From Phenylobacterium montanum (GTDB taxonomy: Bacteria > Pseudomonadota > Alphaproteobacteria > Caulobacterales > Caulobacteraceae), in the NCBI RefSeq assembly GCF_018135625.1, contig NZ_CP073078.1, positions 4,806,501 to 4,870,500 on the forward strand: a stretch of 64,000 nt of DNA. The letters run 5' to 3'. A model generated the notes under the pieces. That model did not search any database and was not told the origin of the DNA. It saw only the letters and a program-made list of their open reading frames with translations. A program made the translations under genes and the position numbers. This document shows positions 1 to 7,137 of the stretch, piece by piece; the first letter of the stretch is position 1, and each line of letters starts with the position of its first letter.

Positions 1-2
1 AA

Positions 3-755
3 GCCGACGGCCCGCGCCGCTACCGGGCGCCGGCGCTCGAAAAGGGCCTCGATATCCTGGAACTGCTGGCGCGCCAGGGTTCGGCCATGACCACATCGCA
101 GATCTCCGCGGCCCTGGACCGCTCGGTCAGCGAGCTGTTCCGCATGGTCCAGGTCCTGGAGTATCGCGGCTACATCGAGCCGGCGGCCGACGGCGACGGC
201 TATGAGCTCAGCAGCAAGTTGTTCGCCCTGGCCATGACCCGGGCGCCGGTCCGCACCCTGATGGAGGCCGCCCTGCCGGTGATGCGCCAACTCTCGGCCG
301 AGGCGCGCCAGTCCTGCCACCTGGCCATCGCCTCCGACGACCAGATGGTGGTCGTGGCCCGGGTCGAGAACCCCGGCTATGTCGGCTTTTCCGTGCGCCC
401 CGGCTATCGCCGCCCGCTGACGGACTCGACCTCCGGCGCGGTGCTGATGGCCTTCCAGCCCGAGGCTGCGCGCCAGGCCCTGTTCGCCCGCCTGGCCCCC
501 GGCGGCAGGATGAGCGCCGCCGCCTTCGCCCGCCGCGCCGAGGCTATCCGCGCCCAGGGCTGCGAGCAGGCGCCCAGCGCCTTCGTCGAGGGGGTGATCG
601 ACATCTCGGCCCCTGTGATGGGCCCGCACGGCGCCGTGGCCGCCCTGACCATCCCCTACATGCAGAGCCGGCCCGTCGCCATGACCATCGAGGCCGCCAT
701 CGCTGCGCTGCAGGCCGCCGCCGGGCGCATCTCGGCCGAACTTCAGGGGACTTGA
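3..755 (+). CDS. IclR-family transcriptional regulator, 5' end cut by window
   Basis: The reading frame is open from the window edge, so the true start lies outside; 250 residues are visible. The N-terminal part (ALEKGLDILELLARQG, then TSQISAALDRSVSELFRMVQ) is the winged-helix DNA-binding domain of the IclR family. The rest is the effector-binding domain, with the usual run of small residues in SAPVMGPHGAVAALTIP. IclR proteins commonly control sugar-acid and aromatic catabolism from next to their targets. This one lies 81 bases upstream of a sugar-acid operon in the same direction and probably regulates it. A palindrome at 802-816 is a candidate operator. The inducer is inferred to be a pathway sugar or acid. 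Confidence 0.9.
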   Translation, partial: ADGPRRYRAPALEKGLDILELLARQGSAMTTSQISAALDRSVSELFRMVQVLEYRGYIEPAADGDGYELSSKLFALAMTRAPVRTLMEAALPVMRQLSAEARQSCHLAIASDDQMVVVARVENPGYVGFSVRPGYRRPLTDSTSGAVLMAFQPEAARQALFARLAPGGRMSAAAFARRAEAIRAQGCEQAPSAFVEGVIDISAPVMGPHGAVAALTIPYMQSRPVAMTIEAAIAALQAAAGRISAELQGT

Positions 756-768
756 GTTCGGCGCACGA

Positions 769-797
769 TTGACACCGCCAGCCCCGGCGCGCATTTT
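769..797 (+). promoter_or_regulatory. Possible promoter of the sugar-acid operon
   Basis: A perfect TTGACA (769-774) is followed after 17 bases by CATTTT (792-797), a weak -10. Any transcript would start just before or within the palindrome at 802-816, which would let a repressor block it. The -35 is clear and the -10 is poor, as is common in alphaproteobacteria. Confidence 0.4.
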
Positions 798-801
798 TAC
801 A

Positions 802-816
802 GGAAATACTATTTTC
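802..816. promoter_or_regulatory. Candidate IclR operator palindrome
   Basis: GGAAATACTATTTTC is a 15-base near-perfect palindrome, with 12 of 14 arm positions symmetric around a central base. It lies between the IclR gene and the start of the operon. It is AT-rich in a GC-rich setting. IclR-family operators are often short palindromes of this kind, so the neighbouring regulator is the obvious ligand. The assignment is inferred from position and symmetry only. Confidence 0.5.
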
Positions 817-836
817 ATAAATGAACGGGGCGAGGC

Positions 837-2168
837 TTGGCCTACGAGGCGCAGAGGCAGGGCGAAAGACCGCTTCCCAGCTTTCCGCGGCTGGGGTTCG
901 GGGCCGGGCCGATCGGCAACCTCTATGCGCCGATCAGCGACGCCCAGGCCTTCGAGACTGTCTCCGCCGCGCTGGCCGAGGGGATCGGCTATTTCGACAC
1001 CGCCCCCCACTACGGCTTCGGCCTCAGCGAGAGCCGGCTGGGCGTGGCCCTGGCCAAGCTGGACCCCGAGGAAAAGACGCTGGTCTCGACCAAGGTCGGG
1101 CGGACCTTGCAGCCCATCGCCGCCGACGCGGCCGGCGGCGTCCGCCATGGCTTCGCCGAGGCCGCACCGTTCGAGCCGGTGTTCGACTATGGCCGCGACG
1201 CCATCCTGCGCTCGTTCGAGGACAGCCGCCGGCGGCTCGGGCGGCGGCGCATCGACCTCCTCCTGGCGCACGATATCGGCCGGGTCACCCATGGCGAGGA
1301 CCACGAGCGGCGCTTCGCCGAGTTCATGGACGGCGGCTATCCCGCCATGCGGTCCTTGCGCGATGAGGGCGCGGTGGGGGCGATCGGCATCGGCGTCAAC
1401 GAGTGGGAGGTGGCCGAACAGGCGCTGAGAGCCGCCGAGTTCGACGTTATCCTGCTGGCCGGGCGCTACACCTTGCTGGAGCAGGGGGCGCTGGAGAGCT
1501 TCCTTCCGCTCTGCGCCGCGCGCGGTGTGCGGGTGATCATTGGCGGCCCCTACAATTCAGGCGTCCTGGCCCGCGGCGCCGGCGGCGAGCCCCCGGCCCG
1601 GTACAATTACGAGACCGCGCCGGCCGAGGTGCTGCGGCGCGTGGAGCGGCTGGAGGCCGTCTGCGCCCGCTTCGAGGTTCCCCTGGCCGCCGCCGCCCTG
1701 CAGTTCCCGCTGGCCCATCCCCAGGTCGCCAGCGTGATCCCGGGCCTGGCCAGCGCCGCTGAGGTCAAGGCCGCCGCGCGCCTGATGGCTCTGCCGATCC
1801 CTGACGCCCTATGGGAGGCCCTGCTCCACGAGGGCCTGCTGCGTCCCGACGCCCCGACCCCGCGCCGGCCCGGCCCGCTGATCCTGCTCTCCGAGGCTGA
1901 CAATGTCCTGGTCTGCGCCGGTCCGGTCGCGGCCGGCCAGGTGCTGGAGATCGACGGCGAGCGGGTCACGGCCCTGGACGATGTCCCCACCGGCCACAAG
2001 ATCGCCCGCCGCGCCCTGAAGCCCGGCGACAAGGTGCTGAAATACGGCGCCCCGATCGGCTCGATGACCGCGCCCGCGGCCCGCGGCGCCCACGTCCACG
2101 CGCACAACCTGACCAGCGACTACATAGCCAGCCACGGCCGCGACGCCGTCGGCGGAAAGGCCGACTGA
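837..2168 (+). CDS. Aldo/keto reductase fused to a C-terminal SAF domain (probable L-fucose dehydrogenase plus small dehydratase subunit)
   Basis: The protein is 443 residues. Residues 15-335 are an aldo/keto reductase of the L-fucose / D-threo-aldose 1-dehydrogenase type, with the catalytic tetrad visible as D54, Y59 (FDTAPHYG), K86 (STKVG) and H145 (LLAHDIG). After a proline-rich linker (ATPTPRRPG-like), residues 349-431 match the SAF domain that forms the N-terminal or small subunit of altronate/galactarate-type dehydratases (PTGHKIA, LKPGDKVLKYG, GAHVHAHN). The next gene encodes the matching large domain. The start is a TTG; a stop lies five codons upstream in frame, and no better start precedes the conserved core. 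The stop overlaps the next start (TGATG). The two-function reading is inferred; the domain fusion is seen directly. Confidence 0.85.
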   Translation: MAYEAQRQGERPLPSFPRLGFGAGPIGNLYAPISDAQAFETVSAALAEGIGYFDTAPHYGFGLSESRLGVALAKLDPEEKTLVSTKVGRTLQPIAADAAGGVRHGFAEAAPFEPVFDYGRDAILRSFEDSRRRLGRRRIDLLLAHDIGRVTHGEDHERRFAEFMDGGYPAMRSLRDEGAVGAIGIGVNEWEVAEQALRAAEFDVILLAGRYTLLEQGALESFLPLCAARGVRVIIGGPYNSGVLARGAGGEPPARYNYETAPAEVLRRVERLEAVCARFEVPLAAAALQFPLAHPQVASVIPGLASAAEVKAAARLMALPIPDALWEALLHEGLLRPDAPTPRRPGPLILLSEADNVLVCAGPVAAGQVLEIDGERVTALDDVPTGHKIARRALKPGDKVLKYGAPIGSMTAPAARGAHVHAHNLTSDYIASHGRDAVGGKAD

Positions 2169-3367
2169 TGCTGCAAGCCTATCTCAGGCCCGACGGGCGC
2201 AAGGGCATCCGCAACGTGGTGGTGGTGGCCTATCTGGTGGAGTGCGCTCACCACGTGGCCCGCCAGATCGTCACGCGCGCCGACGACCTCGACACCCACC
2301 TGATCGGCTTTCCCGGCTGCTATCCCAACGACTACGCCCTCACCGTGATGCAGGCGCTGTGCGCGCATCCCAATGTGGGCGGGGTGCTGCTGGTCTCGCT
2401 GGGTTGCGAGAGCTTCAACCGCAAGGCTCTTTTGGACTCCGCCCGCGCCGCCGGTCGGCCGGCCGAACTGCTGGTGATCCAGCAGGCCGGCGGCACTCGC
2501 TCGACCATCCAGGCGGGGCTGGAGGCGGTCGCCCGCCTGCGCGCCGCGGCCGACCAGGCGCCGCGAGCGGCCATGGGCCTGGACGAGCTGGTGATCGGCA
2601 CCATCTGCGGCGGCTCGGACGGCACCAGCGGCGTCACCGCCAACCCCGCCGTCGGCCGCTGTTTCGACCGGCTGGTCGAGGCCGGCGCCGCCTGCATCTT
2701 CGAGGAGACCGGCGAGCTGATCGGCTGCGAGAAGATCATGGCCAGCCGCGCGGTGACGCCTGAGCTCGGCGCCGAGATCGAGGCCTGCGTGGAGAAAGCG
2801 GCGCGCTACTACACCATCATGGGCTTCGGCAGCTTCGCGGCCGGCAACGCCGACGGCGGCCTGACCACCCAGGAAGAAAAGTCCATGGGCGCCTATTCCA
2901 AGTCGGGCGCCTCGCCGATCAGCGGCCTGATCAAGCCTGGCGACCGCCCGCCCGGCGGCGGCCTCTACCTGCTGGACGTGGTGCCCGACGGCGAGCCGCG
3001 GTTCGGCTTTCCCAACATTTCCGACAACACCGAGGCGGTGGAGCTGATCGCCTGCGGGGCGCACATGATCCTGTTCACCACCGGCCGCGGCTCGGTGGTC
3101 GGCTCGGCTATATCGCCGGTGATCAAGGTCTGCGCCAACCCCGAGACCTATCGGCGCCTGTCCGAAGACATGGACGTCGACGCCGGCCGCATCCTGGAGG
3201 GGCGCAGCGGCGTGGACGAGGTCGGCGCGGAGATCTTCGACCTGGTCGTAGCCACCGCCGGCGGCCGGCGCACCGCGTCTGAGGACCTGGGCCACCAGGA
3301 GTTCATCCTGACCTACAAGCATTTCGAACCGATCGGCCCGGCCTGCCTGCCGGTCCGGGCGGCCTGA
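2168..3367 (+). CDS. UxaA-family sugar-acid dehydratase, large domain (probable L-fuconate dehydratase)
   Basis: This 399-residue protein corresponds to the catalytic C-terminal domain of altronate/galactarate dehydratases and lacks the SAF domain. Family signatures are RPDGRKGIRN at 7-16, GCYPND at 50-55, the GCESFN loop with C80, ICGGSDGTSG at 146-155, GNADGGLTTQEEKSMG at 226-241 and TTGRGS at 304-309. The cysteines and acidic residues fit metal-dependent dehydration. The missing SAF domain is supplied by the C-terminus of the preceding gene, with which it overlaps by one base. With an SDR, a mutarotase and a FAH hydrolase downstream, it most likely dehydrates L-fuconate (or a related 6-deoxy acid) to the 2-keto-3-deoxy acid. 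Substrate is inferred from context. Confidence 0.85.
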   Translation: MLQAYLRPDGRKGIRNVVVVAYLVECAHHVARQIVTRADDLDTHLIGFPGCYPNDYALTVMQALCAHPNVGGVLLVSLGCESFNRKALLDSARAAGRPAELLVIQQAGGTRSTIQAGLEAVARLRAAADQAPRAAMGLDELVIGTICGGSDGTSGVTANPAVGRCFDRLVEAGAACIFEETGELIGCEKIMASRAVTPELGAEIEACVEKAARYYTIMGFGSFAAGNADGGLTTQEEKSMGAYSKSGASPISGLIKPGDRPPGGGLYLLDVVPDGEPRFGFPNISDNTEAVELIACGAHMILFTTGRGSVVGSAISPVIKVCANPETYRRLSEDMDVDAGRILEGRSGVDEVGAEIFDLVVATAGGRRTASEDLGHQEFILTYKHFEPIGPACLPVRAA

Positions 3368-3399
3368 GGGTGTTGGCTGTGAGTGTTGAGTCGCGGCGA

Positions 3400-3522
3400 G
3401 CCCCCTCCACCATGCTTCGCATGGTCCCCCTCCCCCAGTGGGGGAGGAATGGCGTGGACGTCGGTGCTCCAATTCCTCCCCCTCAGGGGGAAGGGGACCG
3501 CCCGAAGGGTGGTGGAGGGGGC
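3400..3522. repeat. Intergenic inverted-repeat element (type 1)
   Basis: The outer arms GCCCCCTCCACC and GGTGGTGGAGGGGGC are complementary. Between them lie two smaller hairpins built from runs of C and G: CTCCCCCAGTGGGGGAG, and CCCCCTCAGGGGG followed by AAGGGG. The element occupies most of the 184-base gap between the dehydratase and the SDR, so it lies inside the operon. It has no coding potential. Elements of this build are common between genes in Caulobacter relatives. It may affect mRNA stability. Confidence 0.75.
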
Positions 3523-3551
3523 CTGCGCCGGACAGAAGGACCGAGGACCCC

Positions 3552-4280
3552 ATGGGACGACTGAGCGGCAAGACCGCCCTGGTGACCGCAGCAGCGCAAG
3601 GGATCGGGCGGGCGACCGCCGAGGCCTTCGTCCGCGAAGGCGCGCGGGTGATCGCCACCGATATCGACCTCGCCGCCCTGGAGGGGCTGGCGGGCTGCGA
3701 GGCCCGCCGGCTGGACGTGCTGGACGCCGCCGCGATCACGGCCCTGGCGGCGGAGCTGGGGGCCATCGACGTCCTGGCCAATATCGCCGGCTTCGTCCAC
3801 GCCGGCAGCATCCTCGACTGCGAGCCGGCCGATTGGGCGTTTTCCTGGGACCTCAATGTCGGCTCGATGTACCGCACCATCCGCGCCTTCCTGCCGGCCA
3901 TGCTGGCGGCGGGCGGGGGCTCGATCGTCAACATGGCCTCGGTGGCCAGCTCGGTGAAGGGCGTGCCGGGACGCTTCGCCTATGGCGCCACCAAGGCGGC
4001 GGTGATCGGCCTGACCAAGTCGGTGGCCGCCGATTTCGTCGGCCGGGGAGTGCGCTGCAACGCCATCTGCCCGGGCACCGTGCAGTCCCCCTCGCTGGAG
4101 GCGCGGCTGGCGGCCACCGGCGACTACGAGGCGGCGCGGACGGCCTTCGTCGCCCGCCAGCCCATGGGGCGGCTGGGCAAGCCTGAGGAGATCGCCGAGC
4201 TGGCCGTCTATCTGGCCAGCGACGCCGCCGGCTTCACCACCGGGGCGATCCACATCGTCGACGGCGGCTGGATCGGCTGA
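3552..4280 (+). CDS. Short-chain dehydrogenase (probable 2-keto-3-deoxy-L-fuconate 4-dehydrogenase)
   Basis: A 242-residue classical SDR. The NAD(P)-binding motif TAAAQGIG is at 12-19, NIAG at 77-80, the catalytic Y144 and K148 in YGATK, and the active-site serine lies near 130-133. D37, after the second beta strand, favours NAD over NADP. In the oxidative fucose/rhamnose routes an SDR oxidises the 2-keto-3-deoxy acid to the 2,4-diketo acid, which the FAH-fold enzyme then cleaves. Both partners are present here. ATG 3552 is chosen because the glycine motif then has the usual spacing; the open frame further upstream runs through the repeat element. Confidence 0.85.
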   Translation: MGRLSGKTALVTAAAQGIGRATAEAFVREGARVIATDIDLAALEGLAGCEARRLDVLDAAAITALAAELGAIDVLANIAGFVHAGSILDCEPADWAFSWDLNVGSMYRTIRAFLPAMLAAGGGSIVNMASVASSVKGVPGRFAYGATKAAVIGLTKSVAADFVGRGVRCNAICPGTVQSPSLEARLAATGDYEAARTAFVARQPMGRLGKPEEIAELAVYLASDAAGFTTGAIHIVDGGWIG

Positions 4281-4281
4281 G

Positions 4282-4629
4282 ATGCGACGCTTCGTGCTCC
4301 TCCTGGACCTGAAGGACGATCCGGAGCTGATCGCTGCCTATCGCCGCTGGCACGCGCCGGGCGGCCCGCCGGCGGCGGTGGTCGCCTCGATCCGCGCCTC
4401 GGGGATCACCGACATGGAGATCCACATCTGCGGCGAGCGGCTGGTGATGCTGGTCGAGGCCGAGGACGGCTTCTCCTTCGCCGCCAAGGCCGCGGCCGAC
4501 GCCGCCGATCCGGAGGTCATGGCCTGGGAGGCGATGATGGACCGCTTCCAGAAGGCCCTGCCCTGGGCCAAACCCGGCGAGAAATGGACCCCGGCTGAGC
4601 GTATCTTCGCCCTCGCCGAACAGCCCTGA
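4282..4629 (+). CDS. L-rhamnose/L-fucose mutarotase family protein
   Basis: A 115-residue ferredoxin-like alpha/beta-barrel protein of the RhaM family (COG3254). The catalytic pair of the family is visible as Y20 and H24 in YRRWHAPGG, followed by the typical strands ITDMEIHICGERLVMLVE. These enzymes interconvert alpha and beta anomers of 6-deoxy sugars. A fucose-specific branch accompanies oxidative fucose pathways. It starts one base after the SDR stop, so it is co-translated. Its presence is the best evidence that the substrate is a 6-deoxyhexose rather than a hexuronate. Confidence 0.85.
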   Translation: MRRFVLLLDLKDDPELIAAYRRWHAPGGPPAAVVASIRASGITDMEIHICGERLVMLVEAEDGFSFAAKAAADAADPEVMAWEAMMDRFQKALPWAKPGEKWTPAERIFALAEQP

Positions 4630-4651
4630 AAAGAGACGGAAAGACCAAAGC

Positions 4652-5500
4652 ATGAAACTGCTGCGCTACGGCCCCGCGGGCCAGGAAAAGCCGGGTCTGA
4701 TGGACGGGGAGGGCCAGATCCGCGACCTCTCGGCCCATATCGCCGACATCACCCCCGCCGCCCTCGGCCGCGAGGCCCTGGCCAGGCTGGCGGCGCTGGA
4801 TGTCGCCAGCCTGCCCGTCGTCGAGGGGATGCCGCGGATCGGGGTCCCGGTCTCGGGCGTGCGCCAGTTCATCGCCATCGGCCTCAACTATGCCGACCAC
4901 GCCAAGGAATCCGGCATGCCGATCCCCGCCGAGCCGGTGATGTTCACCAAGGCGGTCAGCTGCCTGTCCGGCCCCAACGATCCGGTGATGCTGCCCAAGG
5001 GCTCGGTCAAGACCGACTGGGAGGTCGAGCTGGGCGTCGTGATCGGCGAGACCGCCCGCTACGTCGACGAGGCCAGCGCCATGGACCATGTGGCCGGCTT
5101 CGTCCTGATCAACGACGTCTCCGAGCGCGAATACCAGATGGAGCGCGGCGGGACCTGGGACAAAGGCAAGGGCTGCGAGACCTTCGGCCCCGTCGGCCCC
5201 TGGCTCGCCACCCGCGACGAGATCGTGGACCACGACGCCCTGGCGATGTGGCTCGACGTCAACGGCCGGCGCATGCAGGCGGGCTCGACCAGCACCATGA
5301 TCTTCAAGGTCCCAGAGCTGGTCAGCTACGTCAGCCGCTTCATGACCCTTTTGCCCGGCGACCTGATCACCACCGGCACCCCGCCCGGCGTCGGCCTCGG
5401 CCAAAAGCCCGAGCCGGTCTACCTGAAGGCGGGGGACGTCATGAGCCTGGGTATCAGCGGCCTGGGCGAACAGCGGCAGGAGGTCGTGGCCTGGGGTTAA
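4652..5500 (+). CDS. FAH-family hydrolase (probable 2,4-diketo-3-deoxy-L-fuconate hydrolase)
   Basis: This 282-residue protein has the fumarylacetoacetate hydrolase fold. GLNYADHAKE at 77-86 and the metal ligands E124, E126 (WEVELG) and D155 (INDVSERE) are visible, as is the later TGTPPGVG turn. Such enzymes cut a C-C bond of 2,4-diketo acids; in fucose catabolism the products are pyruvate and lactate. It is the last gene of the operon, 22 bases after the mutarotase, and its stop nearly touches the convergent nitroreductase gene. Other FAH-family substrates are possible; the neighbours favour the fucose route. Confidence 0.85.
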   Translation: MKLLRYGPAGQEKPGLMDGEGQIRDLSAHIADITPAALGREALARLAALDVASLPVVEGMPRIGVPVSGVRQFIAIGLNYADHAKESGMPIPAEPVMFTKAVSCLSGPNDPVMLPKGSVKTDWEVELGVVIGETARYVDEASAMDHVAGFVLINDVSEREYQMERGGTWDKGKGCETFGPVGPWLATRDEIVDHDALAMWLDVNGRRMQAGSTSTMIFKVPELVSYVSRFMTLLPGDLITTGTPPGVGLGQKPEPVYLKAGDVMSLGISGLGEQRQEVVAWG

Positions 5501-5501
5501 G

Positions 5502-6179
5502 TCAGTCCTCGAAGCCCACGAACACCACCGCCTCGTCCACCGGCTTGCGGCGCGAGACCACGGCGTTGGCGGGAAACCGATCGTCGGGATAGCCCATGGC
5601 CACGCAGATCATGATCACCTGGTCGTCCGGAATGCCGGCGTGCTCGCGCACCACCGGCGACTGCATGATGCCCTGGCTGTTGATCACGCAGCCCAGCCCC
5701 CGGGACCAGGCGGCGTTGACCAGGGCGTTCACCACCCCGCCGCAGTCGAACGGCCCGATGTCGCCGCCGTGGATCGAGCGGTCATAGGTGATGACCACGG
5801 AAACCGGCGCGTCGAACTGGCGAAAGCCCCGCAGCACCCAGTCGGTCCGCTTCACCTTGTCGTCGCGCTCGATGCCCATGGCGCCGAACAGCTGCTTGGC
5901 GATTTCGATCTGCCGCTCGCGGTGCGGGCCGACATAGTCGCCATGGCTGCGGACCTCGCGCGAGGCCGGCACGCCGGCCAGGTTGCGCTCGGTATTGCCG
6001 ACCCGGATGCGGTCCAGCGGCGCGCCCGCGACCACATAGAAGTTCCAGGGCTGGGTGTTCAGCGAGCTGGGCGCGCGCATGGCCAGCTCGATGACCTCGC
6101 GGATCACGGTCTTAGGCACGCCCTCCGGCTTGAACCCCCGGATGCTCCGCCGGCCCAGCACCACATCGTCGAACTTCAT
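5502..6179 (-). CDS. Nitroreductase-family flavoprotein
   Basis: A 225-residue FMN-dependent nitroreductase-like protein. It opens with FDDVVLGRRSIRGFKPE, the conserved phosphate-binding RRSIR of the family, and has RAPSSLNTQPWNFYVV and a C-terminal GYPDDRFPAN. The open frame extends 16 codons further upstream. ATG 6179 is preferred because AGGGTGG precedes it at good spacing and family members start just before the RRS motif. It probably reduces nitro or quinone compounds with NAD(P)H. It converges on the sugar operon and is separate from it. The substrate is unknown. Confidence 0.88.
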   Translation of the reverse strand: MKFDDVVLGRRSIRGFKPEGVPKTVIREVIELAMRAPSSLNTQPWNFYVVAGAPLDRIRVGNTERNLAGVPASREVRSHGDYVGPHRERQIEIAKQLFGAMGIERDDKVKRTDWVLRGFRQFDAPVSVVITYDRSIHGGDIGPFDCGGVVNALVNAAWSRGLGCVINSQGIMQSPVVREHAGIPDDQVIMICVAMGYPDDRFPANAVVSRRKPVDEAVVFVGFED

Positions 6180-6338
6180 TCCACCCTCGTTTTCGGTTTG
6201 CACGGGGTCATGCCGCGCCTGCCGCAAGGGCGGTCAACTTCACTTTGACCGGCCGGCAAGGTGGGGCGACCGCCGACGAGCGAGCTGCTTTTCGTCTTGT
6301 CCGAAATCCCCTTCCCAGTCAGACCTTTGCGGCCTTCC

Positions 6339-6414
6339 TGGTGGAGCCGAGGGGAGTCGAACCCCTGACCTCCTCATTGCGAACGAGGCGCTCTACCAAC
6401 TGAGCTACGGCCCC
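6339..6414 (-). tRNA. tRNA-Ala(CGC)
   Basis: Read on the minus strand, this gives a complete 76-nt cloverleaf. The acceptor stem GGGGCCG pairs with CGGCTCC, the D arm is GCTC AGTTGGTA GAGC, and the anticodon loop TTCGCAA holds CGC. The T arm contains GGTTCGACTCC and the 3' CCA is encoded. Anticodon CGC reads GCG alanine codons, which are frequent in this GC-rich DNA. Confidence 0.96.
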
Positions 6415-6547
6415 CTTTTCAGGGTAGGCGCGCACATAAGGGGCGCCGCCCTGGGCTGTCAAGCGCGTGCGGCGGCGCGCCTTGCCGCAGACGGCCAAGC
6501 CGGGCTAGATGGGGCGCTCCATGAACTGACGAGAGTCGGAAGAAACC

Positions 6548-6850
6548 ATGATCGACGCGGTGCTGTGGCTGTTCAACGCCGTGGTCGGCCTCTACATCTT
6601 CGTGGTGTTCGTCGCCGTGATCATGAGCTGGCTGACCGCGTTCAACATCGTCAATCCGCGCAGCCCGATCGTGATGCAGATCGAGCGGATTCTCTACGCC
6701 CTGACCGATCCCGCGCTCCGGCCGATCCGCCGCGTCATTCCCTCGCTGGGCGGGCTCGACATCAGCCCGATCATCCTGTTGCTGCTCCTGGAGTTCATCC
6801 AGCGGCTGGTGAACAACCTGCTGCTCGGCCGGGTGTTCTACTCCATCTGA
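6548..6850 (+). CDS. YggT-family membrane protein
   Basis: A 100-residue protein with two hydrophobic segments, roughly residues 5-27 and 75-95. Between them is NPRSPIVMQIERILYALTDPALRPIRRVIP, the signature of the YggT family. Members are small inner-membrane proteins linked to osmotic tolerance and to cell envelope or division in other bacteria; the molecular role is not settled. Its stop overlaps the start of the DUF167 gene by one base (TGATG). The YggT-YggU pairing is common, which supports a joint transcript. Confidence 0.9.
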   Translation: MIDAVLWLFNAVVGLYIFVVFVAVIMSWLTAFNIVNPRSPIVMQIERILYALTDPALRPIRRVIPSLGGLDISPIILLLLLEFIQRLVNNLLLGRVFYSI

Positions 6851-7137
6851 TGACCGCGCGGCTGGTGGTGCGGCTGACCCCGCGAGCCGGGCGCGACCGC
6901 ATCGACGGCTGGGACAAGGACGAGGCTGGGCGCGCCTTCCTCAAGGTCCGCGTCGCGGCCCCGCCGGTGGAGGGCGAGGCCAACGCCGCCCTGGTCCGCC
7001 TGATCGCCAAGACCCTGGGCGTATCCAAGGGCGCGGTGCGGGTCGTCGCCGGCGAGACGGCGCGGCTGAAGCAGCTGGAGATCGAGGGGCTGGAGCAGGT
7101 CGAGCTGGCGCAACGGCTCAGCCCATCCCCTCTATGA
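6850..7137 (+). CDS. DUF167 / YggU-family protein
   Basis: A 95-residue protein beginning MTARLVVRLTPRAGRDRIDG. It carries the family core VRVAAPPVEGEANAALVRLIAKTLGV followed by GAVRVVAGETARLKQLEIEG. DUF167 proteins are small alpha/beta proteins of unknown biochemistry. It is translationally coupled to yggT. Its last 20 bases overlap the 3' end of the convergent Rieske oxygenase gene, so the two transcripts must run through each other. Confidence 0.9.
   Translation: MTARLVVRLTPRAGRDRIDGWDKDEAGRAFLKVRVAAPPVEGEANAALVRLIAKTLGVSKGAVRVVAGETARLKQLEIEGLEQVELAQRLSPSPL

Noticed and set aside
769-1428. Open frame starting upstream of the aldo/keto reductase in another frame
   Set aside because: Arginine/proline/serine-rich nonsense; the conserved reductase motifs are all in the frame starting at 837.
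2120-3934. A 604-codon open frame opposite the dehydratase and SDR genes
   Set aside because: It runs across two well-supported genes and a repeat element; composition is that of antisense GC-rich DNA.
6055-6849. Long N-terminal extension of the DUF167 frame
   Set aside because: It crosses the nitroreductase start, the tRNA gene and yggT. The DUF167 domain begins at ATG 6850, coupled to the yggT stop.
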